Of a stretch of 64,000 bases of DNA, positions 20,041 to 29,319 are shown piece by piece. The stretch covers positions 369,501 through 433,500 of the forward strand of contig NZ_CP034791.1 of assembly GCF_003999255.1 (NCBI RefSeq). The letters are read 5' to 3'. Under the pieces are notes generated by a model. The model searched no databases, was not told where the DNA came from, and saw only the letters and a program-made list of their open reading frames with translations. The DNA comes from Caldicellulosiruptor changbaiensis (GTDB lineage Bacteria; Bacillota; Thermoanaerobacteria; Caldicellulosiruptorales; Caldicellulosiruptoraceae). A program made the translations under genes and the position numbers. How positions within the stretch are numbered: position 1 is the stretch's first letter; each line of letters opens with the position of its first letter.

Positions 20041-22362
20041 GTGAAGGGACGAAAAAGGCCTCTACAAACTTTTTTTAAATCTTTGGCGTTTACCTTAGCA
20101 GCGCTAATGATATTTTCTATCGGAGCTGTAGGTGGAACAATTGCAGCTTATATTAAGGCCATTCCCCCTGGAACTTTGGATGAGATTGCAGAAGATACAA
20201 TAAATAGTACTACCATAGTATTTGATGAAATGGGAAAAGAGGTAGCTACTTTAAACAGGGGGCAAAGTGGTATTAGAGTTTCGTATAATCAAATTCCCAC
20301 AGACCTTATAAATGCTTTTATTGCAATTGAGGATGAAAGATTTTGGTATCACAATGGGATTGACATAAAAAGAATTATTGGGGCCTTTATCCATAATCTT
20401 CAAAGAAGAAGCTTATCAGAGGGTGCAAGCACAATAACCCAGCAGCTTGTGAGAAATAAGCTTTTGATGTTTGAAAAGTCATTTAAAAGAAAGATACAAG
20501 AGCAGTATTTAGCAGTTCAGCTGGAAAAGAGACTTACAAAACAGCAGATTTTAGAAGAGTATTTAAATACAATAAACCTTGGAAGTGGTGCCTATAGTGT
20601 TCAAGCTGCTGCATATACTTACTTTGGCAAAGATGTCTCAAAATTATCTTTGGCTGAATGTGCGCTGATTGCCGGGATAACAAAAAATCCTTCTTACTAC
20701 AATCCATTTAAGTTCCCTGAACATGCAAAGAAAAGGCAAGAACTTGTATTAAAAAAGATGTTAGAATTAGGGTATATTACTGAAAAACAATATTATCAAG
20801 CAATTAATCAAAAGCTTGTGTATGCAAAAAATAACAGCAGAAATTTACTTCCATACAAACATCCTTATTTTGTGGATTCTGTTATAGATGAGGCCATTGA
20901 AATACTTCAAAGACAAAGGGGAATTACAAAAGAAGAGGCAGAGGACTTGGTCTATGGGGGAGGACTTAAGATTTACACAACATTGGACAGTAGTATTCAA
21001 AGCGCGATGGAGCAAGTTTTTTCAGATTCAAGGTATATGCCTACAGTTAGGTTTTATGACAAAAATGGAATTCCCCAGCCCCAAGCAGCAGCTGTGTTGA
21101 TTGATTTTAGAACAGGGGCTGTAAAAGGTATAATGGGTGGCAGAGGGAATATGAATGCAGTCCGAGTTTTTAACAGAGCTACCATGTCTGTACGCCAGCC
21201 AGGCTCTGCAATAAAGCCTATTGCTGTTTATGCCTTAGCTTTAGAAAGAGGTTATAGCCCATGGAGCATTGTATTAGATGCACCTTTCTCCATTGGTGGA
21301 TATGCACCTAAAAACTGGTATGCAAATAAAACTGGCTATAGCAGTTACAAAGGTTATATGACACTTAGACAGGCTCTTGTGTGGTCAGCTAATGTGCCGG
21401 CGGTAAAGCTTGCATACAAGTTGGGTGTTCAAAATGTTTATGAAAATCTCCGAAAATTTGGATTTACTACTTTGACCGAGGAAGACAAAAACAACTTGTC
21501 CATTGCAATTGGTGGTTTTACCTATGGAGTAAAACCAATTGAACTGACGGCTGCATTTGCAGCAGTTGCAAATGGAGGAGTATATAAAAAACCACATTTT
21601 ATCACAAAAATAGAGGATAGATACGGCAATACTATTTATGAGTACAGTTATGAGAGCAAAAGAGTGATGGAAGAAAAGAATGCGCAGCTTTTGACTGATA
21701 TGCTTCAGAGTGTTGTAAAAACAGGGATAACCATTGGTACGAGCTTTGATTATCCTGTTGCAGGCAAAACAGGTACAACTGACGATAACAAAGACAGGTG
21801 GTTTGTAGGATATACCCCCGATTATGTTTTAGGTGTGTGGGTAGGTGAAGATGAGCCAAGGTCTTTGGACTATCTTGATGGAACAAATCCTGCAGTAAAG
21901 ATTTTTAAAGGAATTATGGATAAGATTGTGAGTGAGAGAGGAATAAAACATAACTTTACAAAGCCATATGTGGTGTATAAAAGTTATAATTACAAAAATA
22001 TAAAGTCTTCAGAGAATTCGCAACTGGTTACCAAACCTCAGACAACAACATTGGAATCAAAATTTTACAATATTCTGAAGGTAAATGAAATGAATAACCC
22101 TCAAAATCTAACTGTCAATACACAATCTCCCTCACAAAATACTGAACCTACGGTGATGGAAGAGCAGAAAGACACTGGTGGTACCCAGGCTGTTGGTACG
22201 CAACAGGAAAAAATAGATGAAAAACCACCCGTTCAATCTTCAGATGAACAAATTTCAGAAGATGACAGTTCAACACAGGCAAATGTACACCAAAATGAGA
22301 CATCTACAGGCACCTCATCACAAGGTGTCTTAAGCGTAGAAGAAGAGGTATACGGTAATTGA
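20041..22362 (+). CDS. class A penicillin-binding protein 1A (glycosyltransferase/transpeptidase)
   Basis: The 773-residue protein has one N-terminal membrane anchor (about 13-35), a GT51 domain with EDERFWYHNGID, GASTITQQLVRNKLL and the KRKIQEQYLA block, and a transpeptidase domain with the SxxK motif in PGSAIKPIA, SAN, and GKTGTT. It polymerises and cross-links peptidoglycan outside the membrane. The last 110 residues are rich in Q, T, S, E and P and look disordered, a common tail in Firmicute PBP1. GTG is the start, after AAGGGGGAAGG. It is transcribed alone and followed by a strong hairpin. Confidence 0.93.
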   Translation: MKGRKRPLQTFFKSLAFTLAALMIFSIGAVGGTIAAYIKAIPPGTLDEIAEDTINSTTIVFDEMGKEVATLNRGQSGIRVSYNQIPTDLINAFIAIEDERFWYHNGIDIKRIIGAFIHNLQRRSLSEGASTITQQLVRNKLLMFEKSFKRKIQEQYLAVQLEKRLTKQQILEEYLNTINLGSGAYSVQAAAYTYFGKDVSKLSLAECALIAGITKNPSYYNPFKFPEHAKKRQELVLKKMLELGYITEKQYYQAINQKLVYAKNNSRNLLPYKHPYFVDSVIDEAIEILQRQRGITKEEAEDLVYGGGLKIYTTLDSSIQSAMEQVFSDSRYMPTVRFYDKNGIPQPQAAAVLIDFRTGAVKGIMGGRGNMNAVRVFNRATMSVRQPGSAIKPIAVYALALERGYSPWSIVLDAPFSIGGYAPKNWYANKTGYSSYKGYMTLRQALVWSANVPAVKLAYKLGVQNVYENLRKFGFTTLTEEDKNNLSIAIGGFTYGVKPIELTAAFAAVANGGVYKKPHFITKIEDRYGNTIYEYSYESKRVMEEKNAQLLTDMLQSVVKTGITIGTSFDYPVAGKTGTTDDNKDRWFVGYTPDYVLGVWVGEDEPRSLDYLDGTNPAVKIFKGIMDKIVSERGIKHNFTKPYVVYKSYNYKNIKSSENSQLVTKPQTTTLESKFYNILKVNEMNNPQNLTVNTQSPSQNTEPTVMEEQKDTGGTQAVGTQQEKIDEKPPVQSSDEQISEDDSSTQANVHQNETSTGTSSQGVLSVEEEVYGN

Positions 22363-22392
22363 TATAAAGTAATAACAAATATATGTTCGCTA

Positions 22393-22490
22393 TTGACATT
22401 AAAATAGACACCTTTATAATACAAGATATAAAAAAATAAACAAACCGATGGCAAAGGTGCCTCGGAGAAGAGGTACCTTTGCCTTTTTTA
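22393..22490 (+). repeat. promoter-plus-hairpin unit A (short transcript or terminator module)
   Basis: The unit has a near-perfect promoter (TTGACA 22393-22398, 16-bp spacer, TATAAT 22415-22420), a 29-base A-rich leader and a hairpin (GGCAAAGGTGCCTC / GAGGTACCTTTGCC, 22450-22483) followed by TTTTTT. Transcription from this promoter would yield an RNA of roughly 60 bases unless it reads through. It closely resembles unit C at 33186, including the preceding TATGTTCG-N-TATTGAC. Confidence 0.65.
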
Positions 22491-22686
22491 ATTTCATATG
22501 GCTTTTTAAAACATAATAGCTTTTATACCTCTCTTTCACTTTTTTGGCATTGAGATAGGCAATTACTATTATATCATCCTAAAGAGTCTATTGCAACAAG
22601 CAAAAAAGGGGTAGCTTAGGGGGAGAAGAATTGAAGGAGGTATAAGTCCAAAATGTCGCATTGTCATGTATTATGAGGTGTTTTAA

Positions 22687-23248
22687 ATGGACTTAAAACA
22701 GATAAATGAAGTATATTGTATACTAAACTCAACAAATATTGGAAGTATTAAAGATGGTAAAAAGATTATTCTTTTAGATAGGGGATTAGATGATGATACA
22801 GCCAGGAAAATACTAAAAATCTTGGAGTAAAGTAAGTTTTTACCCAAAAGCCTTAATAAATATACATTCTTATCCAGACCATTGTGGAGGGAACTCTTAT
22901 TTGAAAGAAAAAATACGTGCAAAAGTATAAGCTCATGAAATAGAAGCTGGTTTAACAGAATGTCTTATTTAGGCCATTGTGTTTCTTTTCAGAGGCAAGT
23001 ACTATTAAAGATAAAAAAAATAAATTCTTAATGGCAAGACCTTCCGCGGTTGATTATGTTACTAAGAAATGACGGAAGAAAATTATTTTTTGATGAAACA
23101 GAATTGGAAATTATTCAGTTGCCAGGATACTCGCCTAACCAAAGTGGTATAGCAATTAAAGACATTTTATTTTGTGCAGATTCTGTTTTATATAGATATT
23201 GATAAACAAAAAGAAACTTTAAAGTTTCTTAAGGAACACCAACTATAA
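22687..23248 (+). pseudogene. decayed metallo-beta-lactamase-fold hydrolase
   Basis: The first 47 codons read as a normal start of an MBL-fold protein (MDLKQINEVYCIL, then IGSIKDG and LLDRGLDDDTARKILKILE) with an AGGTG site before the ATG, then a stop. Later pieces in shifted frames continue the same protein: HSYPDHCGGN (a damaged HxHxDH metal site), GNSYLKEKIRAKV, IIQLPGYSPNQSGIAIKD and DKQKETLKFLKEHQL. The metal site has lost a histidine and several frames are broken, so the gene is dead. Unit A lies just upstream and may have been its leader. Confidence 0.75.
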
Positions 23249-23288
23249 ATTTTATATCCCAAGTTATGTATAAACATCAAGCAGTATT

Positions 23289-23447
23289 ATGTATTTGGTT
23301 GATACTAGTTTAGAGATGATCAAGAGTGTTAAGAGATATCTTACGGAGGATATAGGAGGGGAGAAAATGAGTGAAGAAATTTTGAAGGAATTATGTGGTC
23401 ATTATAAAATTAAAAATTATGAAATTGAAAAAAGCAATATTACTTGA
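23289..23447 (+). CDS. short ORF of 52 codons, possibly a gene remnant
   Basis: An open frame encodes 52 residues including EMIKSVKRYLTEDIGGEK followed by MSEEILKELCGHYKI. The internal ATG at 23367 is preceded by AGGAGGGGAG, an excellent ribosome site that suggests the true start of a 26-residue peptide or the start of a truncated gene. No family is recognised. It lies between two decayed or unassigned stretches, so I lean to a remnant. Confidence 0.3.
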   Translation: MYLVDTSLEMIKSVKRYLTEDIGGEKMSEEILKELCGHYKIKNYEIEKSNIT

Positions 23448-23861
23448 TGAATACAGTAACAATGGTTTTTCTAAGTTCGATGGATAAAAGAAGTATGTTT
23501 GAGTTCGCAATAAAAGAACAATATTTTATACTGGTGAAAGAGATAATGATACCAACTTCACTGGTGGGGAACACTCGGTTGTGTTTCTCCTTGCCCTCAT
23601 TTCGGTCAGGTGATATAACGCCGGTTATCCGGTGCACTTCGTTCGACTAAAATCTGATTCAGCTGGACTTCGTATAGCCTGATTAATTCGTGTTAGATAT
23701 TTTACATTATACTCTTAAAAAATTTAATCAAAAATTGCTCAACAAAAAGAAGAGTTTGAAAGAGAGATATTTTTGTCTTTTTTGATAGCAAAAGTATAAC
23801 TAAGTTGGATTGAAATATGACTTTAATATACCAATATTTAACAAAAAGGAGGTTAGCCAAA
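23448..23861. other. non-coding stretch with a GC-richer insert
   Basis: No gene is supported. Bases about 23565-23645 are noticeably richer in G and C than the surroundings and do not look like local coding sequence; they may be a fragment of an imported element. The last 30 bases hold the AAGGAGG site of the next gene. Confidence 0.3.
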
Positions 23862-24974
23862 GTGAATATAAATTCATTTTATTACATTCCTACAAAAATT
23901 ATCTTTGGGCAAAATTGCATTATGCAAAATCCGGAGGTTTTTTCAATAGGTAAAAAGGCATTTATTATTACTGGAAAAAGCTCAAGGTTAAATGGTTCGC
24001 TTCAAGATGTCGAGGCTGTGCTTGAAAAAAATAAAATAGAGTATGAAGTCTTTGATGGGGTAAAGAGCAATCCAGACTTTGAAAATGTTGATATGGCAGC
24101 AGAAAAAGCAAAAAAGGTAAAGGCAGATTTTATAATTGCGATAGGTGGGGGGTCTGTAATTGATGCTGCTAAAGCAGTAGCTGCGATGGTGACAAATGGA
24201 TTCGAGGCTGAAGAACTATTTTCAAAAAAGATAAGCAATATGCCTTTACCTATCATAGCTATACCAACTACAGCAGGCACAGGTAGTGAAGTTACTCCTT
24301 ATTCAATCTTAACTTCTCATAAAGATGGTACAAAAAAGAATTTTTATAATCAACACAATTTCCCTGTAGTAGCTTTGTTAGATCCACGATATACTTTAAG
24401 TTTGTCATATGAAGTTACAGTTGATACTATGTTAGATGCTTTTTCACATTTGGTAGAGGGATATTTTTCAAAAAAGTATAATATCTTATACCAGGGATTT
24501 GTAGAAAATGGCTTAAAGTATTTAGGAAAGTCACTAAAGGATATAGAAAAAGGTACAATTGATATACAAACCAGAGAAATGCTACTCTTTTCCTCTTTGT
24601 TAGGAGGGATAGTAATTGCTCATACAGGCACATCTTTTGTCCATGCAATGGGTTATCCTTTGACCTATTATAAAGATATTCCCCATGGAAGAGCTAATGG
24701 TATATTAATTTCAGAATTTCTTAGATTTTATCTTGATTCGGAAAAAGATAAGGTATTGAATGTATTGGGACTGTTGGGTTTAAGAAGCATAGAAGAGTTG
24801 GAGAATATAATAGATAATTTGATAAAAGACAAAATTGTTATCCTTAAGTTTACAGACGAGGAACTTAAACATTACACTACGATTGCATTTAGTTCACCAA
24901 ATATTTTGAATAGTAGTAAACCAATTAATGAGACTGGTATATATGAAATTTACAAAAGGATATTTTTAAAATGA
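23862..24974 (+). CDS. iron-containing alcohol dehydrogenase, putative malonate-semialdehyde reductase
   Basis: The 370-residue product is a group III Fe-dependent alcohol dehydrogenase with IGGGSVIDAAKAVA (cofactor site), [14 protein letters not shown], and metal ligands in TMLDAFSHLVEGYFS and IPHGRANG. The track of family landmarks is complete, so it should be active. The start is GTG, fixed by AAAAAGGAGG upstream; an ATG 45 bases earlier lacks a ribosome site. It precedes the PucR gene and the pyrimidine genes on the same strand, so I infer that it reduces the semialdehyde formed by the aminotransferase. Substrate identity is not visible in the sequence. Confidence 0.82.
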   Translation: MNINSFYYIPTKIIFGQNCIMQNPEVFSIGKKAFIITGKSSRLNGSLQDVEAVLEKNKIEYEVFDGVKSNPDFENVDMAAEKAKKVKADFIIAIGGGSVIDAAKAVAAMVTNGFEAEELFSKKISNMPLPIIAIPTTAGTGSEVTPYSILTSHKDGTKKNFYNQHNFPVVALLDPRYTLSLSYEVTVDTMLDAFSHLVEGYFSKKYNILYQGFVENGLKYLGKSLKDIEKGTIDIQTREMLLFSSLLGGIVIAHTGTSFVHAMGYPLTYYKDIPHGRANGILISEFLRFYLDSEKDKVLNVLGLLGLRSIEELENIIDNLIKDKIVILKFTDEELKHYTTIAFSSPNILNSSKPINETGIYEIYKRIFLK

Positions 24975-25012
24975 AAACCTAATTTTAGGTTTAATCAGAA
25001 GGTGAAGACATT

Positions 25013-26260
25013 ATGATTAAATGCAAAGAGATTCTCTCTTTGCCTGCCTTGAAAGATTTGAGATTAGTTGCTGGTGAGAATGGTCTTGATAGAAATTTGA
25101 CATGGATTCATATATCAGATGTTCCTGAGGTTGCTGAATATGTTCAAGGTGGGGAGTTGCTCTTCACAACAGGACTTTACATAAGGAATGATGCCGAGAA
25201 ATGGATTAAGTTAATTCAAAAAATAAATGAAAAAAATTTGGCTGGATTAGTTATAAATGTAGGACCGTATATTGACGATATTCCTTTCGAGGTTGCTAAA
25301 TGTGCGGAAAGTTTGGACTTTCCTCTTTTTAAATTACCTTGGGATGTAAAACTTGTTGAGGTTACTAAAGAGATTTGTGACTATATTATAAAAAGGCGGA
25401 TAGAAGAGAGAAATAAAAACGAACTGCTTGAGAATATTTTATTCGGTGATTTTGATGCTAACGAGAATGAAATTTTATTTTCTAAAGCTGAATACTACGG
25501 ATATAAACTGGACCAAAGACATTGTATTGTAATAGTTGATATAGATAACTTTGGAGAATTTTTAAAAAAACATGACATAAAAGAAGAGCAAACAATTACC
25601 GAAATAAAGTATAAATTACAGCAGATTGTAACTAATACATTCGAAGAGTTTAATAAAAAATTTCTTTGGATATTCAAAAAAGATTCTATCATCTTAATGG
25701 TGAGATGTTTAGAAAACCAAAGTGAATTTTCACTGAGACCTATTCTAAACACTATTAAAGAAAGAATAAGTCAAAGGTTAAAACCACTTACCGTGAGCAT
25801 AGGTGTTGGCAAGTGCTATTCTGAGATTAGTCAAATGCAGAAAAGTTTTAAAGAGGCTGAAAAGGCTCTGAAGTTCGCACATTGTATAAAAAGAGGCAAT
25901 TCAATTGCCTATTATTCAGAAATGGGAGTCTTTTGCCTGTTGTATGAATTTGAGAGACACAAAGAAAAGTTGGAAGAATTTTGCAAACAAATGTTAGGAC
26001 CATTAAAAAAGTATGATGAAGAAAATCAAACAGAACTTTTAAAAACATTGGAGGTTTTTTTAGATGAAAATTGCAATATGGTACATTCAGCAAAAAAGAT
26101 GTTTATTCACAGGAGTACTCTTATGTATCGATTAAAAAAGATTGAAGAAATTTTGGGTATTGAGATTTCAAACAGTGAAAATAGATTTAATTTAAAACTA
26201 GCATTAGAGGTAAACAAGTTTTTAGATTCATACAGAATGAAGGAGAATGAATATGAATAA
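25013..26260 (+). CDS. PucR-family transcriptional regulator
   Basis: The 415-residue protein begins with a PucR domain (residues 5-125, including ISDVPEVAEYVQGGELLFTTGL), has a central GGDEF-like domain without the GGDEF motif, and ends with the PucR C-terminal helix-turn-helix (VHSAKKMFIHRSTLMYRLKKIEEILGI). PucR proteins typically activate purine, amino-acid or GABA catabolic genes in response to a pathway metabolite. AAGGTGA precedes the ATG. Its place between the dehydrogenase and the permease genes suggests that it controls this island, perhaps through the promoter in unit B. Confidence 0.87.
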   Translation: MIKCKEILSLPALKDLRLVAGENGLDRNLTWIHISDVPEVAEYVQGGELLFTTGLYIRNDAEKWIKLIQKINEKNLAGLVINVGPYIDDIPFEVAKCAESLDFPLFKLPWDVKLVEVTKEICDYIIKRRIEERNKNELLENILFGDFDANENEILFSKAEYYGYKLDQRHCIVIVDIDNFGEFLKKHDIKEEQTITEIKYKLQQIVTNTFEEFNKKFLWIFKKDSIILMVRCLENQSEFSLRPILNTIKERISQRLKPLTVSIGVGKCYSEISQMQKSFKEAEKALKFAHCIKRGNSIAYYSEMGVFCLLYEFERHKEKLEEFCKQMLGPLKKYDEENQTELLKTLEVFLDENCNMVHSAKKMFIHRSTLMYRLKKIEEILGIEISNSENRFNLKLALEVNKFLDSYRMKENEYE

Positions 26261-26277
26261 TTAATACTTTCTGTACG

Positions 26278-26376
26278 ATGACAAAAAGAAGAAGAAAGGC
26301 TAAAATAAAATCAAGAGTTGGCAAAGGCGCCAGCAGAGAGGGATAATATACCCTCTTGTTGGCGCCTTTAGTATTT
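26278..26376 (+). repeat. promoter-plus-hairpin unit B in the leader of the pyrimidine operon
   Basis: ATGACA and TAAAAT are spaced by 17 bases (26278-26306). A 13-base leader then leads into a long stem (AAAGGCGCCA / TGGCGCCTTT outer arms, GAGGG / CCCTC inner arms, 26323-26369) followed by AGTATTTT. It lies 20 bases before the permease start region. It could end the regulator transcript or act as an attenuator of the catabolic operon. The GGCAAAGGCGCC core is shared with units A and C. Confidence 0.6.
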
Positions 26377-26396
26377 TAAAAGGGAGGTTTGTAAAA

Positions 26397-27845
26397 ATGT
26401 TAAAGGAACAGAATTATGATAGAGAACTTTACAATGAGGATTTAGCTCCTACAACTGAAAATCAAAGAACATGGACTACTTATCACTATGTTGCTTTATG
26501 GCTTGGAATGAGCATATGTATCCCGACTTTTATGTTAGCATCAGGATTAATTGCTGGTGGTATGAGTTGGAAACAAGCAATATTTACCATCTTCTTGGGA
26601 AATGTTATTGTACTTATTCCTATGATCTTGAATGGTCATCCAGGAACAAAGTATGGAATTAACTTTCCAGTATTTGCAAGATTGGCTTTTGGGGTAAAGG
26701 GTGCAAACATTCCAGCTATCATGCGCGCTATTGTAGCGTGCGGGTGGTTTGGTATTCAAACGTGGATTGGTGGTGAAGCATTAAATGCTTTTATTAGTGA
26801 GGTAGTACCTGGATGGAAAGGCTTTTCACTTGGTATATGGATTAGTTTCATCGTGTTTTGGATTTTGAATATGTGGATTGTATTAAAGGGAATGGAGATG
26901 GTAAAAAGATTCGAAAGTTTTTCTGCGCCAATATTGATTATAGCCTCTTTAGCTTTGTTGGCATGGGCGATCTTTGCAGCAAAAGGCTTGGGCAACTTAC
27001 TTTCCCAGCCTTCAAAGTTTAAAACATTTGGAGAGTTTTTTAAGTTCTTTATTCCATCTTTAACTGGTGTAATAGGATTTTGGGCAACACTCTCCTTAAA
27101 CATTCCTGATTTTACGCGGTTTGCAAAAGATCAAAAATCTCAAGCTGTGGGACAGGCAATAGGGTTACCGTTGTCAATGACATTCTTTTCATTTATAGGT
27201 GTGGTTGTTGCTTCAGCGAGCGCTGTTGTGTATGGGCAAGCTATTTGGGATCCAGTTACATTGATATCAAAGTTTAATAATCCTATTGTGGCACTTGTTA
27301 GTGCATTTGTTGTGAGTATTGTTACTCTTACTACCAATATTGCAGCAAATGTTGTGTCACCGGCTTATGATTTTACTAACTTATTTCCCAAAATTTTGAA
27401 CTTCAAAAAAGGAGCTATTGTTACCGGAATTATTGGGATAATAATAATGCCATGGAAATTATTGTCAGACTATAGCACCTACATTTTTAGTTGGTTAAAC
27501 GGATATGCTGCTTTCTTAGGACCTATAGCTGGTATATTGATCGTGGATTATTACTTGATCAGAAATACTAATATCGATGTTAGTGAACTTTTTAGACTAA
27601 ATGGCAGATATAGTTATTCTAATGGATATAATTCAAGAGCAATTATCGCACTAGTAATTGGAATATTAGTGGGAATTATAGGAAGAGTTATTCCACAGTT
27701 AAAGACTTTATATGATTATGCATGGTTTGTAGGATTCTTTATATCTGGTATTATATATTACATTCTGATGGTTGGAGAAAAGAAAATTGAAGAAATAAAT
27801 ATGAGCAAAGAGGATGCTTATGCTAAGGCAGGTGAAACTTATTAA
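26397..27845 (+). CDS. NCS1-family nucleobase permease (uracil/cytosine/allantoin type)
   Basis: The 482-residue protein has about twelve membrane segments and the NCS1 hallmarks: NQRTWTTYHYVALWLGMSICIPT at TM1, GTKYGINFPVFARLAFGVKGANIPA, and GWFGIQTWIGGEAL at TM3 with the tryptophans and glutamine that contact the base. NCS1 members take up uracil, cytosine, hydantoins or allantoin with Na+ or H+. GGGAGG precedes the ATG. As first structural gene of the operon with dihydropyrimidinase and PreA, uracil or thymine uptake is the best inference. Confidence 0.87.
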   Translation: MLKEQNYDRELYNEDLAPTTENQRTWTTYHYVALWLGMSICIPTFMLASGLIAGGMSWKQAIFTIFLGNVIVLIPMILNGHPGTKYGINFPVFARLAFGVKGANIPAIMRAIVACGWFGIQTWIGGEALNAFISEVVPGWKGFSLGIWISFIVFWILNMWIVLKGMEMVKRFESFSAPILIIASLALLAWAIFAAKGLGNLLSQPSKFKTFGEFFKFFIPSLTGVIGFWATLSLNIPDFTRFAKDQKSQAVGQAIGLPLSMTFFSFIGVVVASASAVVYGQAIWDPVTLISKFNNPIVALVSAFVVSIVTLTTNIAANVVSPAYDFTNLFPKILNFKKGAIVTGIIGIIIMPWKLLSDYSTYIFSWLNGYAAFLGPIAGILIVDYYLIRNTNIDVSELFRLNGRYSYSNGYNSRAIIALVIGILVGIIGRVIPQLKTLYDYAWFVGFFISGIIYYILMVGEKKIEEINMSKEDAYAKAGETY

Positions 27846-27882
27846 ATTTTGAGATTTTAGAACAAAGGAGATGAGGGCAAAT

Positions 27883-29274
27883 ATGAAAGCTTATGATATG
27901 GTTATAAAAAACGGAATAATAGTTACTGCAACAGATGTTTATAAAGCTGATATAGGAATAAAAAACGAAAAAATTATAGAAATAGCCAAAGAAATCGATT
28001 CTAATAGTGCTGGAAACGTTATTGACGCGACTGATAAATATGTTTTTCCGGGAGCTATAGATGTGCATACGCACTTAGACATGCCATTTGGTGGAACAGT
28101 ATCGAGTGACAATTTTGAAACAGGAACAGTAGCTGCAGCATATGGTGGAACGACAACTATTATTGACTTTGCTCTTCAGTCAAAAGGGGAGTCATTAAAA
28201 AAGGCATTGGAGATTTGGCACAATAAAGCGCAAGGCAAAGCTTTTATAGATTACGGATTTCATATTGCAATTACAGATATGAATGATGAGATACTTGATG
28301 AAATGAAAGAACTCATTAAAGAAGGTTATCCAAGTTTTAAGCTTTTTATGACATATGAAGGTTTGCGAGTGAATGATGATGTACTTTTAAAAGCTTTGCT
28401 TTTAGCAAAAGAAGAAGGTGGGTTAATTTGCGTCCATGCGGAGAATTTTTATATAATTGACTATTTAGTAAAGAAGTTCATAAGAGAAGGTAAGACTCAT
28501 CCTAAATTTCATGCTCTGAGTAGACCAACTATTGCAGAATGGGAAGCTGTGAGTCGGGCCGTAAAGATTGCCCAGTTTGCTAATGCACCATTGTATATTG
28601 TGCATTTGAGCTGTATGGAAGCGTTAAAAGAGGTCACATATGCGAGAAATCGGGGATTACCAATTATGGCCGAAACATGTCCACAGTATCTGTTGCTAAG
28701 TGAAGAAAGATATGAAGAAGAAGGCTTCAATGGCGCGAAGTATGTTATGTCTCCGCCTTTGAGATCATCAGAACATCTTCAGGCTTTATGGGAAGGGCTA
28801 AAATGTGGGCAGCTTCAGGTAGTTTCAACTGATCATTGTCCATTTTTTTTGAAAGGGCAAAAAGACCTTGGCAAAGATTCTTTTGATAAGATACCAAATG
28901 GAGCTCCAGGGATTGAGCTAAGACTTGCATTGTTATTTAGCTATGGGGTAATGACAAAGCGCATTACACTTCAGCAATTTGTAGAAATCATTTCCACAAA
29001 CCCGGCTAAGATATTTGGCTTATATCCACAAAAAGGGACCATCGCAATAGGAAGTGATGCTGATCTGGTTATATTTGATCCAAGTATTGAAAGGAGAGTC
29101 ACTAAAGAGTTGCTACACGAAAATGTTGATTATACACCTTATGAAGGTTTTAGGATAACCGGTTTGCCTGTGGCAACTATTGTTAGAGGTGAAGTAGTAA
29201 TAAAAGATGGAAAGCTTGTGGGACAAAAAGGATATGGTAAATTTTTGAAAAGAAAAAATCTGATGGTGGTGTGA
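27883..29274 (+). CDS. hydA: dihydropyrimidinase (D-hydantoinase family)
   Basis: This 463-residue amidohydrolase opens the ring of dihydrouracil or dihydrothymine to the N-carbamoyl-beta-amino acid. The binuclear metal site is visible as DVHTHLD (about 60), the lysine to be carboxylated in PSFKLFMTYEG (about 150), CVHAEN, and IVHLSCMEAL. STDHCPF supplies the catalytic aspartate and DSFDKIPNGAPGIELRLALLFSYGV is a dihydropyrimidinase signature. The ATG at 27883 follows AAAGGAGATGAGGG; an earlier ATG at 27871 sits inside this ribosome site. The gene follows the permease by 37 bases in one operon. Confidence 0.9.
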   Translation: MKAYDMVIKNGIIVTATDVYKADIGIKNEKIIEIAKEIDSNSAGNVIDATDKYVFPGAIDVHTHLDMPFGGTVSSDNFETGTVAAAYGGTTTIIDFALQSKGESLKKALEIWHNKAQGKAFIDYGFHIAITDMNDEILDEMKELIKEGYPSFKLFMTYEGLRVNDDVLLKALLLAKEEGGLICVHAENFYIIDYLVKKFIREGKTHPKFHALSRPTIAEWEAVSRAVKIAQFANAPLYIVHLSCMEALKEVTYARNRGLPIMAETCPQYLLLSEERYEEEGFNGAKYVMSPPLRSSEHLQALWEGLKCGQLQVVSTDHCPFFLKGQKDLGKDSFDKIPNGAPGIELRLALLFSYGVMTKRITLQQFVEIISTNPAKIFGLYPQKGTIAIGSDADLVIFDPSIERRVTKELLHENVDYTPYEGFRITGLPVATIVRGEVVIKDGKLVGQKGYGKFLKRKNLMVV

Positions 29275-29319
29275 TTAAAAATAATTTGTCAAAAAATAAT
29301 GGGAAGGGGTTGGTTAAAA

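Noticed and set aside
22393-22420. T-box or PyrR-type leader for units A to C
   Set aside because: No T-box bulge (TGGNACC-like) and no PyrR binding-loop consensus are visible.
23560-23650. rRNA or tRNA fragment in the GC-richer patch
   Set aside because: No conserved rRNA block or cloverleaf can be formed; left as unassigned.
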